A DNA stretch of 46,379 nucleotides from a virus. Of this stretch, positions 26,924-34,149 are shown in pieces. The stretch spans positions 1-46,379 of IMG/VR virus record IMGVR_UViG_3300033571_004547; one strand, given 5' to 3'. The notes below the pieces were generated by a model, which saw nothing but the letters and a program-made list of their open reading frames with translations, was not told the origin of the DNA and made no database searches. Made by a program: the position numbers and the translations under genes. Numbering within the stretch: the first letter of the stretch is position 1; each line of letters opens with the position of its first letter.

Positions 26924-27049
26924 TTACAGCAAATAAAAAAGCCCAAGAATTTCTTCTTGGGCTTTAAGGGGGCTAGTATCAACGATATTGATGACACCGC
27001 GGTCCACCAGATCAACAATTGCTTGTTGTTCAGTGATATTTATGTTCAT
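26924..27049 (-). CDS. Possible 41-aa small protein between duplicated terminators
   Basis: ATG at 27049 opens a 41-codon frame (MNINITEQQAIVDLVDRGVI... ending LFYLL). It has no clear SD. Codons 2-4 coincide with CATAAATA and its 3' part is the terminator hairpin itself. It may be a real micro-gene or just an open frame between two copies of a terminator. Confidence 0.3.
   Translation of the reverse strand: MNINITEQQAIVDLVDRGVINIVDTSPLKAQEEILGLFYLL
26935..26965 (-). terminator. Intrinsic terminator, copy B
   Basis: A 12-bp stem (GCCCAAGAA/TTCTTGGGC extended by A-T pairs) with a 4-nt loop, followed on the minus strand by TTTTTT. It lies just before the start of the 148-aa gene. Confidence 0.8.
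27037..27044 (-). promoter_or_regulatory. Possible late promoter between duplicated terminators
   Basis: The minus strand reads CATAAATA. Start near 27031 would give transcripts that meet terminator copy B before the 148-aa gene. Confidence 0.4.
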
Positions 27050-27079
27050 AAAAAAAGCCCAAGAATTTCTTCTTGGGCC
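27050..27079 (-). terminator. Intrinsic terminator, copy A
   Basis: Same 28-nt core as copy B, 116 bp away, with a run of seven T residues after the stem on the minus strand. It ends the 126-aa gene, whose stop is at 27106. Confidence 0.85.
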
Positions 27080-27105
27080 TTTGTTTGCTATACTTAAACT
27101 AACTA

Positions 27106-27486
27106 TTAGTTAGTGAAAGTTGCTGATGCTGTTACAGTTACAGCATTTGCCCATGCGGGACCGTTAACATTTTCTAGGGCTGCTACTAGACCAGCAGTAG
27201 TCCATGCACCTGTTGGATATACAGCAAATGCTAATGTGTCATTTGATGCGTCTGTATATTCATAGATGTAGATAGTTGCAAGCTGTTGAATAGCCTGAAC
27301 TGCTGATGCTACTTGTGTAGTAGTTAATGCGCCGTTTGCAGTTGCAGTGAAGAAGTCCAACTTTGGACCCTGTGGCTGAACTGTTAGTGCTGAAGAAACT
27401 GCATTAACGCCTGTGTTAGTGTAATCTGGCTGGTCTAACCATAGAACTGGTTTTAGATCGCCATTAACTCTTGTAAATTGTGCCAT
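27106..27486 (-). CDS. Small abundant late protein, probably structural
   Basis: 126 aa from MAQFTRVNGDL (ATG at 27486 with AGGAG 8 nt upstream; the longer frame passes through the leader). It is Ala/Thr/Asn-rich with strands (FAVYPTGAWTTAGLVAAL, VTVTASATF), like a capsid decoration or fibre-related protein. Its own CATAAATA promoter, a 6-bp leader hairpin and a strong terminator make it a single-gene unit built for high expression. No family is recognised. Confidence 0.6.
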   Translation of the reverse strand: MAQFTRVNGDLKPVLWLDQPDYTNTGVNAVSSALTVQPQGPKLDFFTATANGALTTTQVASAVQAIQQLATIYIYEYTDASNDTLAFAVYPTGAWTTAGLVAALENVNGPAWANAVTVTASATFTN

Positions 27487-27503
27487 TTTAAAATCTCCTA
27501 ATG

Positions 27504-27520
27504 TTGTGAACCATATAGGT
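27504..27520 (-). promoter_or_regulatory. 5' leader hairpin of the 126-aa gene
   Basis: TGAACC/GGTTCA, a 6-bp stem with a 5-nt loop, lies near the 5' end of the predicted late transcript. 5' hairpins of this kind can protect mRNA from decay. Confidence 0.4.
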
Positions 27521-27529
27521 TCATACAAT

Positions 27530-27537
27530 TATTTATG
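27530..27537 (-). promoter_or_regulatory. Late promoter of the 126-aa gene
   Basis: The minus strand reads CATAAATA. Predicted start near 27524, leader about 38 nt with AGGAG. Confidence 0.75.
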
Positions 27538-27564
27538 CCTAAGAGAAAAAAAATACGGTTTTGG

Positions 27565-28710
27565 CTAGCGATTTCTAGAAAAATTTTGGCGTGTAAACCC
27601 TAATCTATCTACAAACTTTAGCCCATGACTGACAAATCCTTCTTGGCTGGGCTGTCCCGAATCCAAATATCCGCGAACTGGGCTTTCCTCAACAGCAAAA
27701 TTCAATTGGCCTAATAAATTCATTTTAAGTTGATATAAATCTTTCCACACTGTAAATAGTCCTAAAACACCTTCTTTATTGTTATTTAAATGGTCTGCTA
27801 GTTTCTTTTTCATACTTAGAGTCATAGATTTGTTTTCAAAATAATCCAAAAAGTCATTTGCTAAATTATCTAAATTACCCGTCAATATTTTATGTGTGAT
27901 AAATGTAGTGAACAGTGAGTGAAAAGAACTTTTTGCTTGGGGTGCATTGTTCATTAATTTTTCGATATCTTTACTGTATTTGTGTATGCTACTTTGTGCT
28001 TGCTTGATTAACTTATTATTAAGTTTTATTGCCGGTGTTTTAGGCATTGCACTTGGTATAATAGCAACATTTGTATTGTTTCTTATTTTACCAATCGTAC
28101 CATTTAATGATATCGCATCTTCGGTATTTACGGCGTCTGGACCTAAATATTGATGTACTGCGATTCCTGCAATTTTATTTGCTAACATTTTACCCATATC
28201 ACTGTCAGCATCTACTACATAAGTAATCCCATTTGGGTTTGCCTTAAAAGTATAGACTCCGTTTTCTTTTTCAAGTGGATGACTAAACAATAAGTCACCC
28301 CAGTAGTATCCTTTGGTTTCTGCACATGCTTTTTCTAAACTAGGCCAAATTCTAGCAATTAATTTATGAAGTTCTGTTCTTTCAACACCTCTATTTTTAT
28401 CGTAATTAACAAAATCGAGGGGACTATGTATGTTTCGCCCAGACCCATCTTTTTTGTCAAACATGTGTTTGTCCATTATACTAAATTTATTGCTGTTTCC
28501 ATAACCAAAAATTAAAGCAGGATAGCCATCCCATTTAATGGTTATAGCATTTGGATGTTTGCTAGTCTTTACTATACTGTCAAGTGCGTGTTTTGCACCT
28601 GTACCTGCGTTGAATATAACCATATCTTCTGGATGGTTTATACGACTCTTTGATTCTTTCAAAGAATTAGTTTGTATAATGTTTACGAATTTTTGCAGGT
28701 CTTCTATCAT
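27565..28710 (-). CDS. DUF6267-like protein with covalent-nucleotidyltransferase-like motifs
   Basis: 381 aa from MIEDLQKFVN (the longer frame has no support). AITIKWDGYPALIFG (K59-W-D-G62) resembles ligase motif I (KxDG), YYWGDLLF (residues 135-142) motif III, and EGFVSHGLKFVD (E357, K365) motifs IV and V. The order and distances suit a DNA/RNA ligase or capping-type adenylyltransferase, although a helical region of about 180 residues sits between motifs III and IV. I associate it with the phage family DUF6267. Activity is inferred only. Confidence 0.55.
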   Translation of the reverse strand: MIEDLQKFVNIIQTNSLKESKSRINHPEDMVIFNAGTGAKHALDSIVKTSKHPNAITIKWDGYPALIFGYGNSNKFSIMDKHMFDKKDGSGRNIHSPLDFVNYDKNRGVERTELHKLIARIWPSLEKACAETKGYYWGDLLFSHPLEKENGVYTFKANPNGITYVVDADSDMGKMLANKIAGIAVHQYLGPDAVNTEDAISLNGTIGKIRNNTNVAIIPSAMPKTPAIKLNNKLIKQAQSSIHKYSKDIEKLMNNAPQAKSSFHSLFTTFITHKILTGNLDNLANDFLDYFENKSMTLSMKKKLADHLNNNKEGVLGLFTVWKDLYQLKMNLLGQLNFAVEESPVRGYLDSGQPSQEGFVSHGLKFVDRLGFTRQNFSRNR

Positions 28711-28714
28711 AAAA

Positions 28715-29743
28715 TTAGAAATTTCTATTAACTCTAGTTGAAGTAGCCAATGTAAATATGATGTTTGCAAGTTCTCTCAATTCTTTTTCTAATTGATTTT
28801 CATTCTTTACTAATTGAGGCAAATTGTTTAATATTTGGTTTATTTTAGGTTGAGCATATCTCATTTGCTGCGGAGTTATACCATCAAGATATAAATCTAA
28901 AAATTGCTCTTTGAAATATTCACTTATGCTTGGTAGTGCAGGCTGAGAAGGCTGAGCAGGCTGTGTAGTCTGCGGGTTATTAGTTGTGTCTGTTTGTTCT
29001 AGTAAAAACAAATATTCTTCGAAAAGTTTATTTAAATTTTGATACTGTACTGACTCACGAACTCTGCCCCTTCTACCTTTTCTCCCTCTTCTAGGAGGAG
29101 GCACAGTCTGCTGTGGTCTATTGGCCTGTCTAGTCTGCTGTGGTCTATTGGCCTGTCTAGTCTGCTGTGGTCTATTGGCCTGTCTAGTCTGCTGTGGTCT
29201 ATTGCTTTGTGCAGTAGTGCTAGTAGTTGTCGGAGGCTGGGCTGCTCCTGGCGTTTGCTGAATCCGTACATTAGGCATTCTAACATTTAAGCCTGTTTGT
29301 GCAGGGGTTCTAACATTGACATTCATGTTGGGGTAATTTTGTCTTGCATTTGCCTGCGGTCCAGAAGGTGGAGGTCCGCTAGGCGGAGGCCCACTAGGTG
29401 GAGGTCCGCTAGGCGGAGGCCCACTAGGTGGAGGTCCGCTAGGAGGGGTAGCCGCTGTAGCAGGTGCTGTAGAAAGTTGATTACTGTTTGGATTAACTAA
29501 ATTATTGCTTACAGCCATTCTTAGGGCTTCTATTCCCCTGCTTGTAAACTTATCAATAAATTTATTTGCGGCCAATTGGTCTTTTGTGGTTCTGCCGCTT
29601 TTCCAAGAGCCGGCCCATGCCCTAGCCCTTGATGCTAGGCTGGTGCCTACATTAGTGCGATTTCTTTCGACATCTCTAACGACATTACTTGATAGTCGCG
29701 CCATGTCGCCAAACATGCTTTCATTAGTCTTTTTTTGTCCCAT
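28715..29743 (-). CDS. Repeat-rich protein with Pro and Gln/Arg low-complexity linkers
   Basis: 342 aa. The basic N-terminal helical 80 residues are followed by six SGPPP repeats (about 100-130), an Asn/Val-rich segment, four RPQQTRQAN-type repeats (about 185-215), a basic patch (PPPRRGRKGRRGRVRE), then a helical C-terminal domain (about 240-342, LFEEYLFLLEQ, ISEYFKEQFLDLYLDGITPQQ). GAGG precedes the ATG. It overlaps the upstream 84-aa gene by 20 nt. It could link DNA or RNA binding with a partner, but no family is recognised. Confidence 0.55.
   Translation of the reverse strand: MGQKKTNESMFGDMARLSSNVVRDVERNRTNVGTSLASRARAWAGSWKSGRTTKDQLAANKFIDKFTSRGIEALRMAVSNNLVNPNSNQLSTAPATAATPPSGPPPSGPPPSGPPPSGPPPSGPPPSGPQANARQNYPNMNVNVRTPAQTGLNVRMPNVRIQQTPGAAQPPTTTSTTAQSNRPQQTRQANRPQQTRQANRPQQTRQANRPQQTVPPPRRGRKGRRGRVRESVQYQNLNKLFEEYLFLLEQTDTTNNPQTTQPAQPSQPALPSISEYFKEQFLDLYLDGITPQQMRYAQPKINQILNNLPQLVKNENQLEKELRELANIIFTLATSTRVNRNF
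29107..29204. repeat. 27-bp tandem repeat, about 3.6 copies
   Basis: Unit starts TCTGCTGTGGTCTATTGGCC and repeats at 29107, 29134, 29161 and 29188, encoding RPQQTRQAN. Copy number is probably variable. Confidence 0.9.
29367..29445. repeat. 30-bp (2 x 15) tandem repeat
   Basis: Units at 29367 and 29397 with a partial copy at 29427, encoding SGPPP repeats. Alternating codon choices (tagg/cagg types) give a 30-bp period over a 15-bp peptide period. Confidence 0.85.
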
Positions 29744-29978
29744 CTTTTTTCCTCAATGACTTACTAAATCTTCTGGGTTCTTTATTCTTTATGGAACTTA
29801 ATAGTTTTTTCTCTAGTAATTCAGCAGTTTCTTTATCATAGTGTTTATTGAGCATTTCGATAAGGTTAATCGCACTTGATATAACATTATGCGCTCTGCT
29901 TTCAACTATGTGTTGAAAATCTCTGTTAGTACCGATTAGTTCTAGTTCCTCTAAGAGGCTTTTGGTTTTCTTTTGCAT
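29724..29978 (-). CDS. Small helical protein, unknown
   Basis: 84 aa. Helical and basic (MQKKTKSLLEELELIGTN, INLIEMLNKHYDKETAELLEKKLL), ending FSKSLRKKDGTKKD. Overlaps the start of the 342-aa gene by 20 nt, so translation is coupled. A short hairpin (TTAGG/CCTAA) lies in its leader. Function not recognised. Confidence 0.5.
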   Translation of the reverse strand: MQKKTKSLLEELELIGTNRDFQHIVESRAHNVISSAINLIEMLNKHYDKETAELLEKKLLSSIKNKEPRRFSKSLRKKDGTKKD

Positions 29979-29998
29979 TTTTAGGTTTATCCTAATAG

Positions 29999-30006
29999 TA
30001 TTTATC
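29999..30006 (-). promoter_or_regulatory. Late promoter before the 84-aa gene
   Basis: Minus-strand GATAAATA. Start near 29993, leader about 15 nt. Confidence 0.75.
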
Positions 30007-30023
30007 TAGAACTAAAGGAAAAA

Positions 30024-31412
30024 TTATTTCTTAAGGGATGCTAGCAAACTCTTCAATTTAGCACTATGCACTTCAGGTACTATTTTGGGTACATCTTCTA
30101 CATTATTATTGTTTGTGACCATTGAATTGGACTTGATTTGACTTAGTATTTGTGACCCTGTGGGCTGTGGTTTATTGTTGGAATTGTCTATTTCATCTGT
30201 AATACGAAGTGTTTCAGTATCAAATTTAAGTTCGATTTTCTGACCCACACCCGAACTACTGCGGGTTTTCATCAACTGAATCTGATACAACCCACGCTCA
30301 CGCATACTACGACTTGTAAAGATACCAAACACATTGTCAGCAGTATTGATTTTACTGATACCACCTGAAATATGACTATGATCAAATTCGATTTCTTCAA
30401 CTGCGCTACGGTTCAACTGACTTGCTGTGACAAACAATATGTTAAGTTCTTTTGCCAAATTACGCAATTCTTCTGACACATACTTGTCCTTAACGAACAA
30501 ATCGCTTGGGCTGACTTTAGCACTTACTGGCATAATCAAATCAAGATAGTCTACACACAAAAAATCAATTTTAAGACCTGTTTGTATTTGTAGTTCTTTT
30601 ACATAAGCACGGATATCATTTACATTGCTTTGTGCAGGCATATATTTGACACGAAGTTTGCCTGCTTTTTTGGATATCATCTTGACTTTCATTTCAACAT
30701 TATCAATGTCCTTAAAAATCTCACGACTTTTAGTGTCGGTCATCATACTATCAAGACGCATAGCACACAAACCCTCACTTAATTCAAGTGTGATATATGC
30801 ACCATTTAATCCATTTTGAACCCAATTTACAGCCAAATTCTGCATAATCAAACTCTTACCTGAACCACTACCACCTGCAAAGATTTGTAGTTCACCCCTG
30901 TTGAAACCACCATATAGTTTATCGTCGAGTGATGGCCAGCCTGTGCTATTTTGACCATTATTTGACTTAAGTTGCATCAATCTACCCCTGGGGTCAGCAA
31001 AGTAATCTGTACCCATGTCACGCTGTAGAGAAATTTGTACTGCATCTTTTACTAATTTCTCTACAGGTCCATAGTCGCCTTTCTCAAGCAATTCTGCTGC
31101 CTTAAGAATAGCCCTCTCAAGTCCTTGCTTTTGACAAAACTTTTCAAATTCTGTCAAAAACCATTCATAATGCCCCTCATCAAGTTCGGGTATTAGTTCA
31201 ACATGCAACCCCGTAACTGCTTGTATCTGTGTTGGTTCGGGCATTACATTGTATTTTGTACTGTGTTCGATTATAAAATCTACGACGGATCGTAGTTTAC
31301 GGTCAAAGTTTTCTGATTTTATAATGTTCATGACTCTGGTATACAATTCTGCATTGGTTACCATCATGCGTAGAAACAACAACTGCACATCAATGTTATA
31401 GTCGTTTTGCAA
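30024..31412 (-). CDS. gp41: Replicative DNA helicase gp41 (DnaB-like)
   Basis: 462 aa (T4 gp41 475). The N-terminal helical domain is followed by the RecA-like core: Walker A GGSGSGKS (180-187), Walker B FLCVDYLDLI (D288), and ASQLNR with the sensor region SHISGGISKINTADNV. Gene 41 forms the hexameric helicase of the replisome and pairs with the adjacent gp61 primase. The start is TTG at 31412, with AAGGAG 8 nt before it. It overlaps the end of gp61 by 17 nt. Confidence 0.95.
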   Translation of the reverse strand: MQNDYNIDVQLLFLRMMVTNAELYTRVMNIIKSENFDRKLRSVVDFIIEHSTKYNVMPEPTQIQAVTGLHVELIPELDEGHYEWFLTEFEKFCQKQGLERAILKAAELLEKGDYGPVEKLVKDAVQISLQRDMGTDYFADPRGRLMQLKSNNGQNSTGWPSLDDKLYGGFNRGELQIFAGGSGSGKSLIMQNLAVNWVQNGLNGAYITLELSEGLCAMRLDSMMTDTKSREIFKDIDNVEMKVKMISKKAGKLRVKYMPAQSNVNDIRAYVKELQIQTGLKIDFLCVDYLDLIMPVSAKVSPSDLFVKDKYVSEELRNLAKELNILFVTASQLNRSAVEEIEFDHSHISGGISKINTADNVFGIFTSRSMRERGLYQIQLMKTRSSSGVGQKIELKFDTETLRITDEIDNSNNKPQPTGSQILSQIKSNSMVTNNNNVEDVPKIVPEVHSAKLKSLLASLKK

Positions 31413-32370
31413 TTTGTTTTCTCCTTATCTCTATCTTGATTTTACTGTTAGTTGCTGATTGCAATATACTTAGTATCGTAGGTACTTTACCATATTTAAT
31501 TACACTATCATTCACATCCTTTATGTCTTTTTCCCAATCAGGCAAAGATACATAAAATCCTAGTTCTAATGCTCTATCACATATATTAAGTCCAGTGCTA
31601 TCCTGATCAGGAACAATAATTACTTTTCTATATAAATTTTTTAGCATGTCTGCTTGTGTATCACTTATGGTATTATGCAACAACGCACAGCCGTTTATGC
31701 TAAGAGCATCAAATATTCCCTCTACTGCAATACATACACTGTATTCTTGTTTTTGCAGGTCATAACCAAACATATATCCTTCTTGATATTCGTTGATATA
31801 TTTTGGAAATCTATTGTCTAAAAATCTACTTGTATGCCCCACTATTTTATTTTCGTAAGTGCAAGGTATAATGATTCTATTTTTATATCTACCTTGCATA
31901 TTTGGAGTACACATGAATGGATAGTCACTGATTTTTATATGTCTTTTTTTCAGATAGTCAATATATATTTCATGGTTTTTGTTAGTCTCGTCTATCAATA
32001 CACATTCATCAGGCAATTGTTTTTCTTGAAACTTGATTTTCTTTTTCTTGTGTTTGACTACAGAAAAATCTATCAAGTCTTTGTATTGCAAACTTTCAAG
32101 GCTATAACGGTTGATATCGTCAATATCAACATTGCAATATGATAAAAGTGTTTTTGTATTTTTAGTAAGTGTTCTACCTAATGTAAAACCGCACTTAAAC
32201 CCGCAGTTAAAACAATGATAACTCCAGTTGTCACCATCAAACTTAATACCGCCACGGCCCCTACGATCGGGCTTATGGCCTCTATTGTGGCAGCAAACAG
32301 CGTTAAAACTATGCCAACCGCTGTTAGATAATTTCTTTTTGCCTGGAATTATTTGTAGTATATCGAACAC
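31396..32370 (-). CDS. gp61: DNA primase gp61
   Basis: 324 aa (T4 gp61 342). The N-terminal zinc module has C26/C27, H28 and the C53-x2-C56 pair, followed by a TOPRIM core: VEGIFDA (216-222) and PDQD (254-257). It makes RNA primers for lagging-strand synthesis. GTG start at 32370; a promoter TTGTTT-N16-TATAAT starts the transcript exactly there, with no SD. gp41 follows with overlap, so helicase and primase are co-translated. Confidence 0.9.
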   Translation of the reverse strand: MFDILQIIPGKKKLSNSGWHSFNAVCCHNRGHKPDRRGRGGIKFDGDNWSYHCFNCGFKCGFTLGRTLTKNTKTLLSYCNVDIDDINRYSLESLQYKDLIDFSVVKHKKKKIKFQEKQLPDECVLIDETNKNHEIYIDYLKKRHIKISDYPFMCTPNMQGRYKNRIIIPCTYENKIVGHTSRFLDNRFPKYINEYQEGYMFGYDLQKQEYSVCIAVEGIFDALSINGCALLHNTISDTQADMLKNLYRKVIIVPDQDSTGLNICDRALELGFYVSLPDWEKDIKDVNDSVIKYGKVPTILSILQSATNSKIKIEIRRKQIAKRL

Positions 32371-32376
32371 TCTGTA

Positions 32377-32404
32377 ATTATAACAGAGCGATATGCAAAA
32401 ACAA
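32377..32404 (-). promoter_or_regulatory. Sigma-70-like promoter of gp61-gp41
   Basis: On the minus strand: TTGTTT (32399-32404), 16 nt, TATAAT (32377-32382). The start seven nt on is 32370, the GTG start codon. Confidence 0.65.
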
Positions 32405-32418
32405 ATACTATTGGATAG

Positions 32419-33219
32419 TTATCTTGCTAAAATATTACTGACTACGCCCGTATTACTAGTGAACACCATTCTTATGAAAGGATGAAAACCTTGAATTGTA
32501 AAGCCTACTGTTTCAGTAGTCTCCAAATATTCACTTGTTGTGATGGGATACCAGTCGGTTAATTGACTGTTGAATGTTCCTTCTATGCTGATATCACCGT
32601 TATACTCATGTAAGTGTGCTTGTATTGTCAATACAGGATTATCGTTAGTATTGATTACTGAACTATAATATGTGTTGGCATTTGGCAATACATTTTCAAT
32701 ATTGTTGTTACTATCTAAATTAGGAAATGGTTGTCCTGTTGGAATCGTTACACTTTGGCTAGGAACAAAACTTGGCAATACGCTATTAACTATGTTTATT
32801 TGACCCCTAGCACCAGCACTTGGATCTACAAATACAGGATACCCAAATTCTCCAGACGGGATTTCTATACTATAGTGGCATAATTGAGCAGGTATATCTT
32901 CTATATCTGCGGCGTTTAGATGCAAATATGCAATACCAGTCAACGGTAATTCTGGAGTTAGTGCTTTAGTGATCAAAATCTCAGTACCGTCGTTATTAAT
33001 AATACGGCAAGTAATAGTTTTACCAGTAATATCTACCGGTTTTTGTTCTTGATTTAAGAACTGAAATTGAATCTTATTGTCTACACCTTTATGTAGCATT
33101 AATGTTTTAGCATAGTTTGGCATATAGGCCCTCGGACTGTTTCCTGATAATAGGACGACAATCTGGCGTTGTGTATAGACAAATACTGCTGCTGAATATC
33201 TTACATTTGTGACGGTCAC
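32419..33219 (-). CDS. Baseplate/virion protein with BppU-N-like beta domain
   Basis: 266 aa. Residues 35-125 (KGVDNKIQFQFLNQEQKPVDITGKT... LCHYSIEIPSG) match the beta-sandwich pattern of BppU-type N-terminal domains: a 'quality of the input, Q/F/L, D-I-T-G-K-T' core. The C-terminal half is another beta domain with VLTIQAHLHEYNGDISIEGTF and FIRMVFTSNTGVV. GTG start with AGGAG 9 nt before it, behind an exact late promoter. It is probably part of the tail or fibre base. Confidence 0.6.
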   Translation of the reverse strand: MTVTNVRYSAAVFVYTQRQIVVLLSGNSPRAYMPNYAKTLMLHKGVDNKIQFQFLNQEQKPVDITGKTITCRIINNDGTEILITKALTPELPLTGIAYLHLNAADIEDIPAQLCHYSIEIPSGEFGYPVFVDPSAGARGQINIVNSVLPSFVPSQSVTIPTGQPFPNLDSNNNIENVLPNANTYYSSVINTNDNPVLTIQAHLHEYNGDISIEGTFNSQLTDWYPITTSEYLETTETVGFTIQGFHPFIRMVFTSNTGVVSNILAR

Positions 33220-33238
33220 AGATTGTTGCTCCTAATTG

Positions 33239-33246
33239 TATTTATA
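33239..33246 (-). promoter_or_regulatory. Exact late promoter TATAAATA, leftward
   Basis: Minus strand TATAAATA, start near 33233, leader 14 nt with AGGAG. Divergent with the promoter at 33272. Confidence 0.85.
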
Positions 33247-33271
33247 AAAATATTTTTGGTATTGTACCAAA

Positions 33272-33279
33272 TATAAATA
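33272..33279 (+). promoter_or_regulatory. Exact late promoter TATAAATA, rightward
   Basis: Start near 33285, two nt before the ATG at 33287, so the mRNA is leaderless or nearly so. Confidence 0.75.
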
Positions 33280-33286
33280 ATATCTA

Positions 33287-33667
33287 ATGACAGACAATAA
33301 TGATTTTTTCAAGAAATTAAGCGAGAACCATCCCTTTATAACGGTTTTATCTTTTGCAAACCAAGATTATGTAGGTATTGTTCAGAACCGTGATGAGCAA
33401 TGTACCAGCATATATGATTATGGGTCTATTGCCGAATCTAAAATCAAAGAGACTTTTTTAAAATTGGGCGAAGTTTGGTGGTGGGAAAGCAATCGTCAGA
33501 TACCAATAAACATATTCTTAAAAGAAGAATGGACTCCTTTCAAGCCATATATGCGCACTTTCAACAATAAAAACCTAATAATAGTTCATGGTCCTGTTGT
33601 TAGTTTGCATGAACTTAACAAAAGAAAAAGTAAAAGACGAAGTATTACACTAGTAAAAAGAATTTAG
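33287..33667 (+). CDS. Conserved unknown late protein
   Basis: 126 aa. Contains FITVLSFANQDYVGIVQNRD, KLGEVWWWESNRQIPINIFLKEEWTPF and a basic tail (NKRKSKRRSITLVKRI). The WWWESNR...NIFLK motif recurs in marine T4-like phages as I recall, with no known role. Single rightward gene with its own late promoter and no SD. Its end overlaps the deformylase stop by 4 nt. Confidence 0.65.
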   Translation: MTDNNDFFKKLSENHPFITVLSFANQDYVGIVQNRDEQCTSIYDYGSIAESKIKETFLKLGEVWWWESNRQIPINIFLKEEWTPFKPYMRTFNNKNLIIVHGPVVSLHELNKRKSKRRSITLVKRI

Positions 33668-34149
33668 AATTTCTTTTTTCTACGGTTTATAGCCATTTCC
33701 AAACTGAGTTTTGCAACTTTTGTGTCATAGCATATACCATTTAAATGGTCATTTTCGTGCTGAAACACACGACTTATCAATCCACTAAAGTCTCTAACTA
33801 CTTCTTCACCTGTTAAAGTATAGTATTTGACTCTTATAAAATCGTGTCTTTTTACTTTCAACCATAGATTAGGAAAACTCAAACACCCCTCTTGACCAAC
33901 GATGTTTTTATTGTCACCTTCAAGTATTTCTGGGTTGATGCAGGTAATTAGTTTTTCACTATTACCCATGATAAACAGTCTTTTTAATATACCGACCTGA
34001 GGTGCCGCTAATCCTATACCATTGTTCTCAAACATGATTTTAGTCATGTGTTTGACTAATTCAGTGGGGTCTTTATCTACATTGAAGTCCCAGGGTTGGG
34101 CTATTTGTCTTAAACCCGTGTCATTTTCTTTTAGTAATTTAATGTCCAT
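33664..34149 (-). CDS. def: Peptide deformylase
   Basis: 161 aa. All three family motifs are intact: GIGLAAPQ (44-51), EGCLS (87-91, C89) and HENDH (131-135), which bind the catalytic metal and remove formyl groups from nascent proteins. It lacks the longer C-terminal extension of bacterial forms, as phage enzymes do. It overlaps the DnaE-like gene start region by 11 nt and is therefore coupled. Phage copies are thought to keep host translation products maturing during infection. Confidence 0.9.
   Translation of the reverse strand: MDIKLLKENDTGLRQIAQPWDFNVDKDPTELVKHMTKIMFENNGIGLAAPQVGILKRLFIMGNSEKLITCINPEILEGDNKNIVGQEGCLSFPNLWLKVKRHDFIRVKYYTLTGEEVVRDFSGLISRVFQHENDHLNGICYDTKVAKLSLEMAINRRKKKF

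Noticed and set aside
26917-27018. N-terminal extension of the 148-aa gene
   Set aside because: It would translate through an intrinsic terminator and has no similarity pattern; the conserved start is MRQR at 26916.
29107-29445. CRISPR-like array
   Set aside because: The repeats are contiguous coding tandem repeats without spacers.
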